DNA of 64,000 bases from Propionigenium maris DSM 9537 (GTDB lineage: Bacteria; Fusobacteriota; Fusobacteriia; Fusobacteriales; Fusobacteriaceae), in NCBI RefSeq assembly GCF_027925155.1, contig NZ_BSDY01000011.1, forward strand, positions 62,001 to 126,000, given 5' to 3'. Position numbers and translations under genes: made by a program. Under the pieces are notes generated by a model. The model was given only the letters and a program-made list of their open reading frames with translations, was not told the origin of the DNA and ran no database searches. Below, piece by piece: positions 55,022-64,000 of the stretch (position 1 is its first letter; each line of letters starts with the position of its first letter).

Positions 55022-56191
55022 TTATTTTATCTCCTTAAGGATCTCGTATGCCAGATCCTCCTTAGGCATCTCAGAGATATCCTTCATCTCCCTCTCCTTG
55101 AAGAGGAAGACAACCTTATTCTCATCTCTCTGCATGTAGTTTACAGAGTTCCCCACGATCATATCCAGGTTCTTTCTCTCCAATTTCCCCTGGGCATTTA
55201 TCAGGAGGTTTTCACTCTCAGCAGCAAAACCAATGAGGAACTGATCCCTCTTCTTCTCTCCCATGGTCTTTAAGATGTCGGGATTTCTGTCCAATACCAG
55301 GGTAAGGTCCCCCTCCTTCTTCTTTATCTTGTTTTCAGAGTACTTCTTAACCTTGTAGTCGGCTACTGCAGCACAGGCAATGGCAACATCCATACTATCA
55401 TACCTAGACATAACAGCCTCATACATATCCTGAGCACTTACCACATCGACCACTTCATCGACCTCGGTTGGTCTCGGGAGATTAGTAGGTGCTGATACAA
55501 GGGTGACATGAGCTCCCATTTTCTTTGCAGCCATTGCCAGGGAGTATCCCATCTTACCGGTAGATCTGTTGGAAAGGAATCTCACTGGGTCTATAGCTTC
55601 CCTTGTGGCTCCTGCAGTTATGATTACCTTCTTTCCAGCCAGGGTCTGAGGGACCTCAGTGAACTCCTTTTCCAGGATATCTACGATGTCCTCCTCCTTC
55701 TTAAGCCTTCCCTTGGCATTGACATTGCACGCCAGGAACCCTTCGTCTGCTTCTATAAATTTGTAACCGTATCCCTTGAGCTTATCTACATTCTCTCTCA
55801 GGATAGGGTTGGAATACATATTTACATTCATTGCCAGGGCAAAGTAAACAGGTACTGTGGCAGCTGAGATTACAGTGGTAAGCATATCGTCAGCTATTCC
55901 ATTGGCCACCTTTCCCACAACATTGTATGTAGCAGGAGCAACAAGAATCACATCTGCCCACTCAGCAAAGGAGATATGCTCTACCTCCACGTTTGGTTTC
56001 TTCTCCCACATATCTGTAACTACCCTGTCCCTTGCAAGGGTCTCCAGAGTAAGAGGTGTAATTATCTCAGTGGCGCTCTTGGTCATGATTACCCTTACAT
56101 TGTGTCCCCTCTTCTTTAACATAGAGATTATGTTAGCCGCCTTATATGCTGCAATTCCTCCAGTTACTCCCAGTAGTATATTTTTCTTCAT
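55022..56191 (-). CDS. coaBC: Bifunctional phosphopantothenoylcysteine decarboxylase/synthetase
   Basis: A 389-residue fusion. The N-terminal FMN flavoprotein (CoaC) has LLGVTGGIAAYKAANI (5-20), VEHISFAEWADVILVAPATYN with the catalytic His, and ALAMNVNMY with the Asn. The flap LACNVNAKGRL carries the Cys. The C-terminal synthetase (CoaB, from about 185) has ITAGATREAIDPVRFLSNRSTGKMG and AAVADYKVKKYSENKIKK. The ATG at 56191 is the family start; the longer frame upstream runs through a repeat. It makes 4'-phosphopantetheine, linking to pantothenate uptake by panF. Confidence 0.95.
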   Translation of the reverse strand: MKKNILLGVTGGIAAYKAANIISMLKKRGHNVRVIMTKSATEIITPLTLETLARDRVVTDMWEKKPNVEVEHISFAEWADVILVAPATYNVVGKVANGIADDMLTTVISAATVPVYFALAMNVNMYSNPILRENVDKLKGYGYKFIEADEGFLACNVNAKGRLKKEEDIVDILEKEFTEVPQTLAGKKVIITAGATREAIDPVRFLSNRSTGKMGYSLAMAAKKMGAHVTLVSAPTNLPRPTEVDEVVDVVSAQDMYEAVMSRYDSMDVAIACAAVADYKVKKYSENKIKKKEGDLTLVLDRNPDILKTMGEKKRDQFLIGFAAESENLLINAQGKLERKNLDMIVGNSVNYMQRDENKVVFLFKEREMKDISEMPKEDLAYEILKEIK

Positions 56192-56220
56192 AGTCTTCAC
56201 CGTCACTTTTCTAGTTATAT

Positions 56221-56280
56221 AGTCGTGAGATGAATTATCAGCAATTTTTTTGTGAATAATCCATATCATGACGAGTTTAT
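56221..56280. repeat. Element P, copy B
   Basis: On the minus strand it reads CTCGTCATGATATGGATTAT, TCACAAAAAAATTGC and TGATAATTCATCTCACGACT. It matches copy A at 25977 over about 55 bp and lies between recQ and coaBC. A perfect 11-bp hairpin ATGTAATATAG / CTATATTACAT (56291-56317) is next to it and overlaps the recQ stop. Confidence 0.65.
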
Positions 56281-56311
56281 TTATTTTATCATGTAATATA
56301 GAGAAACTATA

Positions 56312-58228
56312 TTACATAAACAGGTTTTTTATTATAATTTCCTTTAACCTACCTTCAGATATATTCAGTCCCAGCTCCTTCTTCAGGGATGCAATCCTCT
56401 CAAAGGACAGGTTTTCGCTGTCGATCCTGTTGTCTATCCTTATATTTTCCATATCATCCTCGGAGAACTCATTTATAATTCTCAGGAAATCCTCACCGTA
56501 GTTTTTAAACTTTTGGTTACCGATCCCTCTTACCTTGAGCATCTCCCAACGGTTGACAGGCTTTCTCTCAGCCAGTTCCATAAGGGTGAGGTCCGAGAAG
56601 ATAATATATGGTGCCACATCCTCCTTCTCGGCAATCTCCCTTCTCAGTTCATTGAGCCTTTCAAAGAGAGGGTCCTCATAGTAGTCGAAGGATACCACCT
56701 CATCCTTTCTTCTCAGAAGGGATTCCCTTTCCTTGAGAAGATCGAAGGACCTGCCGTTTAGCTGGAGTACAGGGTAGCTTCCGGCACTCTGGGTGAGGTA
56801 CCCTTCAGAGGTGAGGTAGTTTATAAACTCCTCCAGTTCATTTCTCTTATAGTGGGACATGAGGCCGAAGGTGGAGAGCTTGTCCAGTCCCTTCCTCTCT
56901 ATCTTGCTGTCCCTCTCTCCTAGAAGGATCTTGGTAACTGTATAGCTTCCTAGGCTGCTCCTGCTTCTTCCCACAAGGGAGAGGACCTTCTGTGCATCCA
57001 CAGTGAGATCCACCACATCCTCAGCACCGTGGCAGTTTTCACAGTTCCCGCAGTAGTTCTTTATCCTCTTATCCCCAAAGTACTTGAGGATATACTCCCT
57101 GAGGCAGGAGTTTATAGAGGAGTAGTTTACCATGGCATCCAGCTTCTTAAACTTCTCCATCTTCAGCTTATCGCTGGTCTCCTCATTGTTGTCTATAAAG
57201 AACTCCTGGGTATTCACATCCTCCTCGTTGTAGAGAAGGATACACTCACCACCTCCACCGTCTCTTCCGGCTCTTCCAGCTTCCTGGTAGTAACTCTCCA
57301 GATCACTTGGGATATTTCTGTGGATAACAAACCTTACATTGGATTTATCTATTCCCATTCCGAAGGCATTGGTGGCTACCATAATCCTTAGCTTGTCCCT
57401 GATAAACTCCTCCTGATTTGTCTTTCTCTCCTTCTCATCCATTCCCCCGTGATACTTCCCCACGCTGAAGGCCTTTAACTTCAGGTAGGCATAGAGGCTG
57501 TCTACCTCCTTTCTGGTAGAGGCGTAGATGATACCAGGCTGCCTTCTGTGCTTCTCCAGATAGGAGACGATAAACTGCTCTGGGTCCTCCCCCTTCTTCA
57601 CAAAGAACTTAAGGTTGGGCCTGTCGAAGCCGTCTACATATACCATGGGGTTTTCCAGTTGGAGCTTTTCGATGATATCCTTTCTTACCTTGGGAGTTGC
57701 TGTGGCAGTAAGGGCGGCAACAGGAAGCTCCCTCCCCAGAGACTTTATAAACCTGGGAATCTCAAGATATGACTTTCTGAAATCGTGCCCCCACTGGGAT
57801 ATACAATGAGCCTCATCCACAGCAATAAAGGAGATATTCAGACCACCGATGAAGTTTGTAAACTTTTCATTAATAAGTCTCTCTGGAGCCAGATAGAGGA
57901 GCTTTATCTTATTTTGCCTGAGTCTTCTCATTGTAGCGGCATACTCCTCCCTGGAAAGGGAGGAGTTGAGGTAGGCGCTGGAGATACCCAGCTGGTTTAG
58001 GGTATCCACCTGATCCTTCATAAGGGAGATCAGGGGAGAAACCACTATGGTAATTCCGTCAAAGATAAGAGCAGGTATCTGATAGCAGATGGATTTTCCC
58101 CCCCCTGTAGGTAGGATTCCAAGGGTATCCCTTCTCTTAAGGATCCCTTTGACTATCTTTTCCTGTCCAAAACGAAATTCCTCATATCCATATATATCTT
58201 TAAGTAAAGTTCTTGCTCTATTTAACAT
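56312..58228 (-). CDS. recQ: RecQ ATP-dependent DNA helicase
   Basis: A 638-residue helicase. FRFGQEKIVKGIL is motif 0 and LPTGGGKSICYQ (about 38-49) is Walker A. DEAHCISQWGHDFR is motif II plus the aromatic-rich loop. Helicase domain 2 has YYQEAGRAGRDG (about 315-326). Zinc-binding Cys residues are at CLREYILKYFG and CGNCENC, and a C-terminal HRDC domain occupies about 520-590. It unwinds DNA 3' to 5' in recombination repair. GAGG is seven bases before the ATG. Confidence 0.95.
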   Translation of the reverse strand: MLNRARTLLKDIYGYEEFRFGQEKIVKGILKRRDTLGILPTGGGKSICYQIPALIFDGITIVVSPLISLMKDQVDTLNQLGISSAYLNSSLSREEYAATMRRLRQNKIKLLYLAPERLINEKFTNFIGGLNISFIAVDEAHCISQWGHDFRKSYLEIPRFIKSLGRELPVAALTATATPKVRKDIIEKLQLENPMVYVDGFDRPNLKFFVKKGEDPEQFIVSYLEKHRRQPGIIYASTRKEVDSLYAYLKLKAFSVGKYHGGMDEKERKTNQEEFIRDKLRIMVATNAFGMGIDKSNVRFVIHRNIPSDLESYYQEAGRAGRDGGGGECILLYNEEDVNTQEFFIDNNEETSDKLKMEKFKKLDAMVNYSSINSCLREYILKYFGDKRIKNYCGNCENCHGAEDVVDLTVDAQKVLSLVGRSRSSLGSYTVTKILLGERDSKIERKGLDKLSTFGLMSHYKRNELEEFINYLTSEGYLTQSAGSYPVLQLNGRSFDLLKERESLLRRKDEVVSFDYYEDPLFERLNELRREIAEKEDVAPYIIFSDLTLMELAERKPVNRWEMLKVRGIGNQKFKNYGEDFLRIINEFSEDDMENIRIDNRIDSENLSFERIASLKKELGLNISEGRLKEIIIKNLFM

Positions 58229-58250
58229 GAAAAACCTCTTTTGAATTTAT

Positions 58251-58293
58251 AGTTATTGAATGAATAGTTATCATTCATATGACGACTAGTTTA
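58251..58293. repeat. Element P, copy C (short)
   Basis: On the minus strand it reads TAAACTAGTCGTCATATGAA and TGATAACTATTCATTCA. It shares the CTAGTCGT-ATATG core with copies A and B, and lies just upstream of recQ. The hairpin CCTTAAA / TTTAAGG lies beside it (58296-58316). Confidence 0.55.
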
Positions 58294-58323
58294 CTCCTTA
58301 AAGAATTAATTTAAGGCTAAACT

Positions 58324-58354
58324 ATAATAGGAAGGCCTAAGCCTTCCCTATTAT
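58324..58354. terminator. Hairpin between nrdJ and recQ
   Basis: ATAATAGGAAGGC pairs with GCCTTCCCTATTAT (one bulge) across a CTAA loop. A U-run is missing on the minus strand, so termination is probable but not certain. Confidence 0.5.
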
Positions 58355-58388
58355 AACAAACTTTATGAGTTTTTTAAACTTAAGCGAC

Positions 58389-60632
58389 TTATTCACACTT
58401 GGAGAAACCACAGCTTCTGCACGAGTAGCATCCACCTGAGATCTCCAGCTCCTCCCCACACTCTGGACAGAGAGCCTTGTGTTCATCTAAACTTCTCTCC
58501 CTTGCACTGAAGAGGAGATCGAGCTCAGCCTTCTTCTCCTGGGCCTTCTCATAGTCGTTTAATCCCATCTCCCTCTCAAACTCCCTCAGAAGGAAGAGGA
58601 TGGCTGATGGACAGGTATTACCCTTAGTGATCTGCTGTCCCCTACCCTTGGCAAGGGCAAAGGAGGTACATCCACTGAGGCCGCTTATGGCTCTCTCCAT
58701 CATAAAGAGGTTTCCTCCAAGCCTGAGCATACCGGACATATAGATGGCCACAGCCTGGATATTTTTCTCGCATCCCCCCTGTCCGCTTCTGATTACATAG
58801 ATATCCTGAATAGTCTGCTCCTTAGGGGAGTATCCGATCATTACCTTGAGCTTTCCGCACCCTATTGTAATAGCCTTTGGATAGTAGATTGTATCTGGGG
58901 CTATAGGCTTCAACTCTCCTCTAGGGTAATCCTTAGTAGTCTCTAGGCTGTCGGTGGTAAGGATTCCCTCTCTGGCACATCCAGCTCTGTAGATGGTCAT
59001 TCCCTTGAGGCCATGCTTCCACCCCTCTAGGTAGAGGTTCTCTACCTCCTCGGTAGAACTTTTATTTACAAGGTTTATTGTAGAGGAGATGCTGGCATCT
59101 ATCCTCTTCTGCCATACCCCCTGCATCTTAATCCTGTCCAGTGGGTTAAGGTTCTGGGCTGTAATGAAGTACTCTGGGAGGTTTTCCTCCTCCTTGATCT
59201 TGTTGACCTCCATATACTCCCTTGCTATGGGAGTAAACACCTTGTAGCTTACATCCTTTCCATGAAGACTCTCGGTCTTTCTGGTGTAGGAGAAGGCAAA
59301 GTTAGGCTCTATACCAGTGGAGATCTGAAGCATAGTACCAATACTTCCAGTAGGAGCAATGGTGAGAAGCTGTGAGTTTCTCAGACCATGGGCCTCCACC
59401 AGCTTTTTTGTCTCATCGCTTGTGTTTTCCATATAGTATGGAGAGGCACAGATCTTTTCTCCCTTATACTGAGGAAATGCTCCCTTATCCTTGGCAAGAA
59501 GAGCACTGGCTGCAATGGCTGTATCTGCAATGGTAAAGATCACCTTGTCACAGAACTCCAGAGATTCAGGAGATCCGTATTTCAGCTTCAGCTTTATGAG
59601 CATATCCCCCACTCCCAGTACTCCAAGTCCAATCTGTCTCCAGTCCTCTACAGATCTTCTCTGTTCCTCCAGTGGATGCAGTGGAAGTCCTTCATCCAGT
59701 ACATTGTTCAGGGCCCTTACCGATTTTCTTACTACATCCTTTAGACGGTCAAAGTCAAATTTTCCTTCGCCATCTATAAATGTAGGTAGGATGATTGAGC
59801 CTAGAAGGCAGCTTCCCCCTGCTGGGAGCGGCTCCTCAGCACAAGGGTTGGTCCCTGCATACTCAAACTCCTCATCCTCACTGAGGAGGTTCCAATTCTT
59901 TATCCTGTCCCAGAAGAGGATCCCCGGTTCAGCGAAGTTCCAGTTCTGCTTAGCTACCTCCTTAAAGAGGTGGTGGGGAACTACTTTTTTCCTCAGGATC
60001 TCCCCTGTACTTTCAATGATAAACTTATTCTCATACTCCTCTTCAGTTGTGACGGCTTTCATAAACTTATCGTCCACCCTGAGGGAGATATTGGCTTTCT
60101 TTATCTTCTCCAGATCCGATTTGATGGTTATAAAATCCTCTGCATCTGGATGGTTTATATCCAGGGAAAGCATGAGGGCCCCCCTACGTCCATTTTGCCC
60201 GATGATATCCGTAGTGAGGTTGTAGAGCTCCATAAATGAGATGGACCCGCTTGTAAACCTCGCAGAGTTATTTACGTGAGCCCCCTTGGGTCTCAGCTTG
60301 GAGATATCCACTCCGCATCCTCCCCCAAAGGAGTAGGTCCTTGCAAGCTTCTTTGCAGTATCGAAGATAGACTCTATATTGTCCTCTGGAGGACTTATAA
60401 CATAACAGTTGGAGTAGGTAACCTTTCTTCCAACCTTCTGAAGCCCTCTGTTGGAAAGGATCCTTCCTGCAAAGATAAACTCCTTGTTATAGATCATATC
60501 CCTCAGCTCTTCATCTCCTCCTGAAACCCTGTCCAGCCACTCTGGAAAGTTCTCCCCGTCAAATCTGTATTTATTTCCCCATATATCCTTACCCAGTTGA
60601 TTCTCTTCTCCCAGCCACTTATCTATATTCAT
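58389..60632 (-). CDS. nrdJ: Adenosylcobalamin-dependent (class II) ribonucleotide reductase
   Basis: A 747-residue enzyme. The N-terminal catalytic barrel has SNCYVISPPEDNIESIFDT (about 72-90) with the first redox Cys, GGGCGVDISKLRPKGA, NPCAEEPLPAGGSCLLGS with the active-site Cys and Glu, and APTGSIG. The C-terminus has a zinc-ribbon-like CPECGE-x7-CYSCRSCGFSKC. It makes deoxynucleotides and works with or without oxygen given vitamin B12. The ATG at 60632 with GGGGGTAGAG is preferred to one 11 codons earlier. Single gene. Confidence 0.92.
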   Translation of the reverse strand: MNIDKWLGEENQLGKDIWGNKYRFDGENFPEWLDRVSGGDEELRDMIYNKEFIFAGRILSNRGLQKVGRKVTYSNCYVISPPEDNIESIFDTAKKLARTYSFGGGCGVDISKLRPKGAHVNNSARFTSGSISFMELYNLTTDIIGQNGRRGALMLSLDINHPDAEDFITIKSDLEKIKKANISLRVDDKFMKAVTTEEEYENKFIIESTGEILRKKVVPHHLFKEVAKQNWNFAEPGILFWDRIKNWNLLSEDEEFEYAGTNPCAEEPLPAGGSCLLGSIILPTFIDGEGKFDFDRLKDVVRKSVRALNNVLDEGLPLHPLEEQRRSVEDWRQIGLGVLGVGDMLIKLKLKYGSPESLEFCDKVIFTIADTAIAASALLAKDKGAFPQYKGEKICASPYYMENTSDETKKLVEAHGLRNSQLLTIAPTGSIGTMLQISTGIEPNFAFSYTRKTESLHGKDVSYKVFTPIAREYMEVNKIKEEENLPEYFITAQNLNPLDRIKMQGVWQKRIDASISSTINLVNKSSTEEVENLYLEGWKHGLKGMTIYRAGCAREGILTTDSLETTKDYPRGELKPIAPDTIYYPKAITIGCGKLKVMIGYSPKEQTIQDIYVIRSGQGGCEKNIQAVAIYMSGMLRLGGNLFMMERAISGLSGCTSFALAKGRGQQITKGNTCPSAILFLLREFEREMGLNDYEKAQEKKAELDLLFSARERSLDEHKALCPECGEELEISGGCYSCRSCGFSKCE

Positions 60633-60883
60633 CTCTACCCCCGAAAAATAAAAATCATAAAACACAAGATGATGTGTTCCATATGAATATATACCCTATT
60701 TCTTGTGTAATAGAAATATCTTTAGGGGAAAAAAAGACCCATTAAATTTACATTCCCTTTTTAGAGGCTTAAAATTATAGAGGTTTAAAATAAAAAAATA
60801 TTAAAAAAACTTGAACAATTTAACTAATATTAAAGAGGGAAATGTGTTATTATTGTTAATAACAAAAAAATAGGAGAATAAAG

Positions 60884-61819
60884 ATGTTAAATTCATTAAA
60901 TAGTGTAGTTATAATATTTACCATGATAGGTATTGGGTTTCTCCTCACAAAGAGGGGGATACTGGATGAACATACCAACCAGATATTTTCCAAGCTGGTA
61001 ATCAATGTTTCCCTGCCGATAATGATGGTGATAAGCTTAAGTGAGAGGTTTACAAGGGAGGAGCTCTTCAGGTCGGGATGGTGGCTGGCAATCTCCTTCT
61101 CCTGCGTTATCCTCTCCTACTTCGGGGGAAAGCTACTGGCCAGGGTAACCAAGTGCAGGTCGGAAGGAGTATTTCTTCCCATGGTGTCCTTCTCCAATAC
61201 AATCTTTATAGGTCTACCTGTAAATGTTGCTATCTTTGGAGAGAGGTCCCTTCCCTATGTATTTCTCTTCTACCTGGCAAACACAGTTCTCTTCTGGACT
61301 CTGGGAGTTGCTAAGTTAAGCGGAAGAGAGGGGGGAGCTAATATAGGGGAAGCCCTTAAAAAGTTAATCAACCCTCCCCTTATGGGATTCATTGTAGGGG
61401 TATTTCTCATCATTACCGGGATAGAGATATACTCTCCAGTTAAGGAGGCACTGAGATATATAGGAGGAATAACCACTCCCCTCTCCCTCTTCTTCATAGG
61501 AACGGTTCTGGCAAACCAGGATCTGGAAGGCCTTAAGATAGGAAGGAAGGAGATTGTTATGCTGGCCGGTAAGTTTTTTATGGCTCCTGCGATAACAATA
61601 GTAATCCTTACAATAGCAGGGAGCTTTATTGAGATACCAACTCTCCTAAAGCATGTGTACCTCATCCAGGCTTCCATGCCCTCTATGACCAATGTGGCAA
61701 TTGTATCCAGATACTATAACAGGGACTATAAGTACGCTTCCCTTATGGTAGGGATGTCCACACTGTTTTGTATCTTTACCATTCCAATCTACTCCTTTGC
61801 ACTGAACTTCATAAAGTAA
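60884..61819 (+). CDS. AEC-family transporter (auxin-efflux-carrier type)
   Basis: A 311-residue protein with ten spans in two halves of five. IGFLLTKRGILDEHTNQIFSKLVINVSLPIMMV (about 17-48) is the family's start, and INPPLMGFIVGVFLIITGI and the final NVAIVSRYYNRDYKYASLMVGMSTL are typical. Bacterial members carry malate, malonate or other anions. Weak GGAG ribosome site before the ATG. No metabolic gene next to it tells the substrate. Confidence 0.88.
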   Translation: MLNSLNSVVIIFTMIGIGFLLTKRGILDEHTNQIFSKLVINVSLPIMMVISLSERFTREELFRSGWWLAISFSCVILSYFGGKLLARVTKCRSEGVFLPMVSFSNTIFIGLPVNVAIFGERSLPYVFLFYLANTVLFWTLGVAKLSGREGGANIGEALKKLINPPLMGFIVGVFLIITGIEIYSPVKEALRYIGGITTPLSLFFIGTVLANQDLEGLKIGRKEIVMLAGKFFMAPAITIVILTIAGSFIEIPTLLKHVYLIQASMPSMTNVAIVSRYYNRDYKYASLMVGMSTLFCIFTIPIYSFALNFIK

Positions 61820-61862
61820 AAAGGAGTGTGACACTCCACCCATTTTGATTTTTCTTAACAAT

Positions 61863-61906
61863 AAAAAAGAGGAGTAAAACCTACATTGGTTTTTACTCCT
61901 CTTATT
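61863..61906 (-). terminator. Terminator of the min operon
   Basis: AAGAGGAGTAAAA / TTTTACTCCTCTT stem with a ten-base loop. A U-run follows on the minus strand. It also lies after the convergent AEC gene. Confidence 0.85.
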
Positions 61907-61908
61907 AG

Positions 61909-62160
61909 TTATCTTTTAATTGGAATATTTGCTACAAGAGCAGTTCTTCTTCCATTATCCTCTACTTCAGCCATCTCAAGGTTTAGGCTTTCCACATCGA
62001 TATCCACATACTTGGAGATACTCTTAATTATATCCTCTCTAATCTTCTCCATAACACTTGGAGAGATATTGCTTCTGTCGTGGATTAAAACCACCTTAAG
62101 TCTGTCCTTGGCTACATCTTTAGAGGTACTTTCCTTCTTAAATAGTGATAAAAAACTCAT
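61909..62160 (-). CDS. minE: Cell-division topological factor MinE
   Basis: An 83-residue protein of normal MinE length. The N-terminal MSFLSLFKKE is the amphipathic membrane-targeting segment, AKDRLKVVLIHDRSNISPSVMEKIREDIIKSI (17-48 region) is the MinD-binding and switch helix, and YVDIDVESLNLEMAEVEDN forms the beta sheet. It stimulates MinD ATPase and drives pole-to-pole oscillation. It follows minD after nine bases. Confidence 0.95.
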   Translation of the reverse strand: MSFLSLFKKESTSKDVAKDRLKVVLIHDRSNISPSVMEKIREDIIKSISKYVDIDVESLNLEMAEVEDNGRRTALVANIPIKR

Positions 62161-62169
62161 TCACTGCAC

Positions 62170-62961
62170 CTACCTTCTAAAGATTCCCTTTAATTTGCTA
62201 AAGATTCCCTCATCCGCTGCAAGGTTAAGGAACTCCACCTCATTTCCTAAAACTCTCTGGGAGATATTGTTATATGCCTGAGCTGCCAGGGAACTTCCCT
62301 TATATACAAGGGGCTCTCCCTTATTTGTAGAGATAACGATATTTTCATCATCTGGAATTACACCGATTACATCGATGGCAAGGATATCCTTGATATCAGG
62401 AACATCCAACATATTTCCCTCCCTTACCATATTGCTCTTTATCCTGTTTACAATAAGCTTGGAGTTTCTAACCTCATTGGCCTCTAGAAGACCGATGATC
62501 CTGTCAGCATCTCTTACAGCAGAGATTTCAGGAGTGGTAACGATAAATGCCTGATCTGCTCCAGAGATAGCGTTTTTGAATCCCTGCTCGATTCCAGCAG
62601 GACAGTCGATTATAATATAGTCGAAGTCCTCCTTAAGGGCATCGATAAGTACCTTCATCTGCTCTGGGTTTATTGCATCCTTATCTCTAGTCTGAGCTGC
62701 TGGCAGAAGGTATAGGTTTTCGCATCTCTTGTCCTTGATGAAGGCCTGCTTCATTCTGCACTTCCCCTCGATTACATCGATAAGATCGTAGACAATTCTG
62801 TTTTCCAGTCCCATTACAACGTCCAGGTTTCTAAGACCGATATCAGCATCTATAAGAAGGGTTCTCTTCCCTCTTGTTGCCAGTCCTACTCCTAAATTGG
62901 CAGTTGTTGTTGTTTTTCCTACTCCACCCTTTCCTGAAGTAATTACAAATACCTTTGCCAT
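62170..62961 (-). CDS. minD: Septum-site ATPase MinD
   Basis: A 263-residue deviant-Walker ATPase. SGKGGVGKTTTTAN (8-21) is the P-loop with signature Lys, DADIGLRNLD switch I and DCPAGIEQ switch II. The C-terminal amphipathic helix is FSKLKGIFRR. It recruits MinC to the membrane at the poles. AGGAGTG lies before the ATG at 62961, so the three extra N-terminal codons are dropped. Confidence 0.97.
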   Translation of the reverse strand: MAKVFVITSGKGGVGKTTTTANLGVGLATRGKRTLLIDADIGLRNLDVVMGLENRIVYDLIDVIEGKCRMKQAFIKDKRCENLYLLPAAQTRDKDAINPEQMKVLIDALKEDFDYIIIDCPAGIEQGFKNAISGADQAFIVTTPEISAVRDADRIIGLLEANEVRNSKLIVNRIKSNMVREGNMLDVPDIKDILAIDVIGVIPDDENIVISTNKGEPLVYKGSSLAAQAYNNISQRVLGNEVEFLNLAADEGIFSKLKGIFRR

Positions 62962-62979
62962 AAATATCACTCCTATATT

Positions 62980-63645
62980 CTAAAATTTGATCATATCTTC
63001 TAATGTACTTCTGCTTAAATCCTCTATAAGCATCCTATCGTCCTTGATATAAGCCACTTCCAGGGAACCATCCTTCTTAATTCTGTTTGTAGTCAGCATA
63101 TCTCCGCTAGGGCTTCTGGCAATCCTGTGACCGATCCTCAGCTGGATGGGGTTCATCTTAAGGGCAGCTATAAAAGCCCCTTCCTCATTTTCTCCCCCAG
63201 CATGGGCAGTCCCGTTGAGATAACCAAGAACCACTATATTTCCCTTGGCACTGACTCTGGCTCCGGGATTGACATCTCCAAGAATAACGATATTTCCCTC
63301 GGACTCTAAACTAGCACCAGATCTCAGGCTTCCCCTGTAAAACTTTGTAGGGCCCTCATCTATAAGGTTTTTCTTGAATATTTGAATCTCTCCCCCTGGA
63401 TTTTCAGGTGTGATCAGGCAGCTTATATCGATACCCTCCTCCTGAATTATCCCAAGGAGCTCATTTTCCTCCTGATTGTTCATCTCTCTATTTAAAAACT
63501 CGATGGCCATACTTTCATTGGCGAAGAATTTACCGGCTGATCTTAATTTTTCTCTGAGAGAAACCTTCAAGGTTTCAAAATCCAATTCCTTATTAAGGTG
63601 AATAGCGAGTCTGTCCTTTTTTCCCTTCAAAATAACATTATTCAT
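62980..63645 (-). CDS. minC: Septum-site inhibitor MinC
   Basis: A 221-residue FtsZ inhibitor. The N-terminal domain (about 1-95) is variable. The C-terminal beta-helix has FYRGSLRSGASLESEGNIVILGDVNPGARVSAKGNIVVLGYLNGTAHAG (in two runs, residues about 117-166), the conserved MinD-binding part with R-S-G. The ATG at 63645 follows AGGTGACG; a GTG four codons earlier overlaps that site. First gene of minCDE. Confidence 0.93.
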   Translation of the reverse strand: MNNVILKGKKDRLAIHLNKELDFETLKVSLREKLRSAGKFFANESMAIEFLNREMNNQEENELLGIIQEEGIDISCLITPENPGGEIQIFKKNLIDEGPTKFYRGSLRSGASLESEGNIVILGDVNPGARVSAKGNIVVLGYLNGTAHAGGENEEGAFIAALKMNPIQLRIGHRIARSPSGDMLTTNRIKKDGSLEVAYIKDDRMLIEDLSRSTLEDMIKF

Positions 63646-63683
63646 TCTAAGCGTCACCTATCTTTAAAAGTGTTATATTCCTA

Positions 63684-63713
63684 AGTATAGCACACCTTAT
63701 ATTTACTAAGCAA
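63684..63713 (-). promoter_or_regulatory. minCDE promoter
   Basis: On the minus strand TTGCTT (63713-63708), an 18-bp spacer and TATACT (63689-63684). Confidence 0.65.
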
Positions 63714-63802
63714 TGAAGGGGAGTTAAAATAAATAGAAAATTTTTATAATTACTGCTATGATAAACAAAAAGAAATTAATAGGAAGCGAATGGAGGAGGA
63801 AT

Positions 63803-64000
63803 ATGAATAGTGTTGTTCTTACAATAAGGTCTCTTTTGGAAGCCTTTGACATAATAAGGGATGCAAAGTTAAAGAAGTTTTATTTTTTACCGGGAGTTTT
63901 AAATATGGGGCTTATCTACCTCCTCTACCAGCTCTCCAAGGTCCTCTCTGGAAAGCTCTTTGAAAACTTAGAGGCGCTCTTTAAGCTGGAAACCTATGAG
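63803..64000 (+). CDS. Start of an EI24/CysZ-like membrane protein (cut by window edge)
   Basis: The frame is open to the last base, giving 66 codons. GGAGGAGG lies five bases before the ATG. The visible part has a short amphipathic start, VVLTIRSLLEAFDIIRD, then LKKFYFLPGVLNMGLIYLLYQL, a first membrane span. This resembles the EI24-domain proteins, which open with 'F..G...L...kL..f.l.P.l.N'. The assignment is tentative because most of the gene is missing. Confidence 0.55.
   Translation, partial: MNSVVLTIRSLLEAFDIIRDAKLKKFYFLPGVLNMGLIYLLYQLSKVLSGKLFENLEALFKLETYE

Noticed and set aside
56192..56269. 26-codon N-terminal extension of coaBC
   Set aside because: It reads through element P and lacks homology to the family start MKKNILLGVTGG.

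Overview
The window looks like chromosomal DNA of an anaerobic diderm of the Fusobacteriota, perhaps near Propionigenium or Ilyobacter. This is an inference from gene content, not a search result. Evidence for two membranes: a MlaA lipoprotein, a very large AsmA/DUF748-type protein and a lipopolysaccharide/capsule cluster. Evidence for anaerobic life: B12-dependent ribonucleotide reductase, a flavodiiron protein, fermentative D-lactate dehydrogenase and catabolic threonine dehydratase. Selenium use is visible twice: a tRNA 2-selenouridine synthase and a peroxiredoxin-like gene whose UGA almost certainly encodes selenocysteine.

Layout. 1-9.0 kb is one plus-strand surface-polysaccharide cluster: glycosyltransferase end, two acyltransferase-like proteins, flippase, serine-acetyltransferase-like protein, deacetylase-like protein, polymerase, then UDP-ManNAc dehydrogenase and UDP-GlcNAc 2-epimerase. 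Its first 6.6 kb is strikingly AT-rich. VanZ and galE follow. 10.9-15.2 kb is an accessory patch: a four-helix-bundle ORF inside inverted repeats, a small four-gene operon of mobile-element type, a nitroreductase, and a GxxExxY ORF inside a different pair of inverted repeats. From 13.2 to 33.6 kb ordinary genes (lgt, flavodiiron protein, two YwqK-like proteins, BMP lipid/nucleoside-type binding protein, three tRNAs, D-lactate dehydrogenase, MarR-yhdT-panF, P1 peptidase, polyphosphate:AMP phosphotransferase, selU) are separated by long gaps filled with interspersed repeat families. From 33.7 kb on the genome is compact: selenoprotein, pepV, DUF748 protein, mlaA with an exported hydrolase, tdcB, glsA, a lac operon (lacI, ABC transporter, lacZ) divergent from an EamA exporter, MATE pump, coaBC, recQ, nrdJ, an AEC carrier, minCDE, and the start of a membrane protein at the right edge.

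The most unusual content is in the gaps. I call the families R1 (AATTCGTG words), R2 (CTCTGTG words), R3 and R4 (about 180-210 bp elements that begin with a perfect hairpin whose loop is CTTGAT, CTTGAC or CTTGTC). R3 copies preserve the hairpin while changing both stem arms, and the families recur in the order R3 or R4, then R1, then R2. One R3 copy splits the yhdT-panF pair. Some copies carry extra nested hairpins. Together with the two small-ORF elements bounded by inverted repeats, this suggests an active or formerly active set of non-autonomous, structured elements.

Regulation that can be read directly: paired TTTAGTAA/TTACTAAA operators at the lac promoter and at the divergent EamA promoter, and a palindrome between the -35 and -10 boxes of the marR promoter, whose predicted start lies almost on the start codon.
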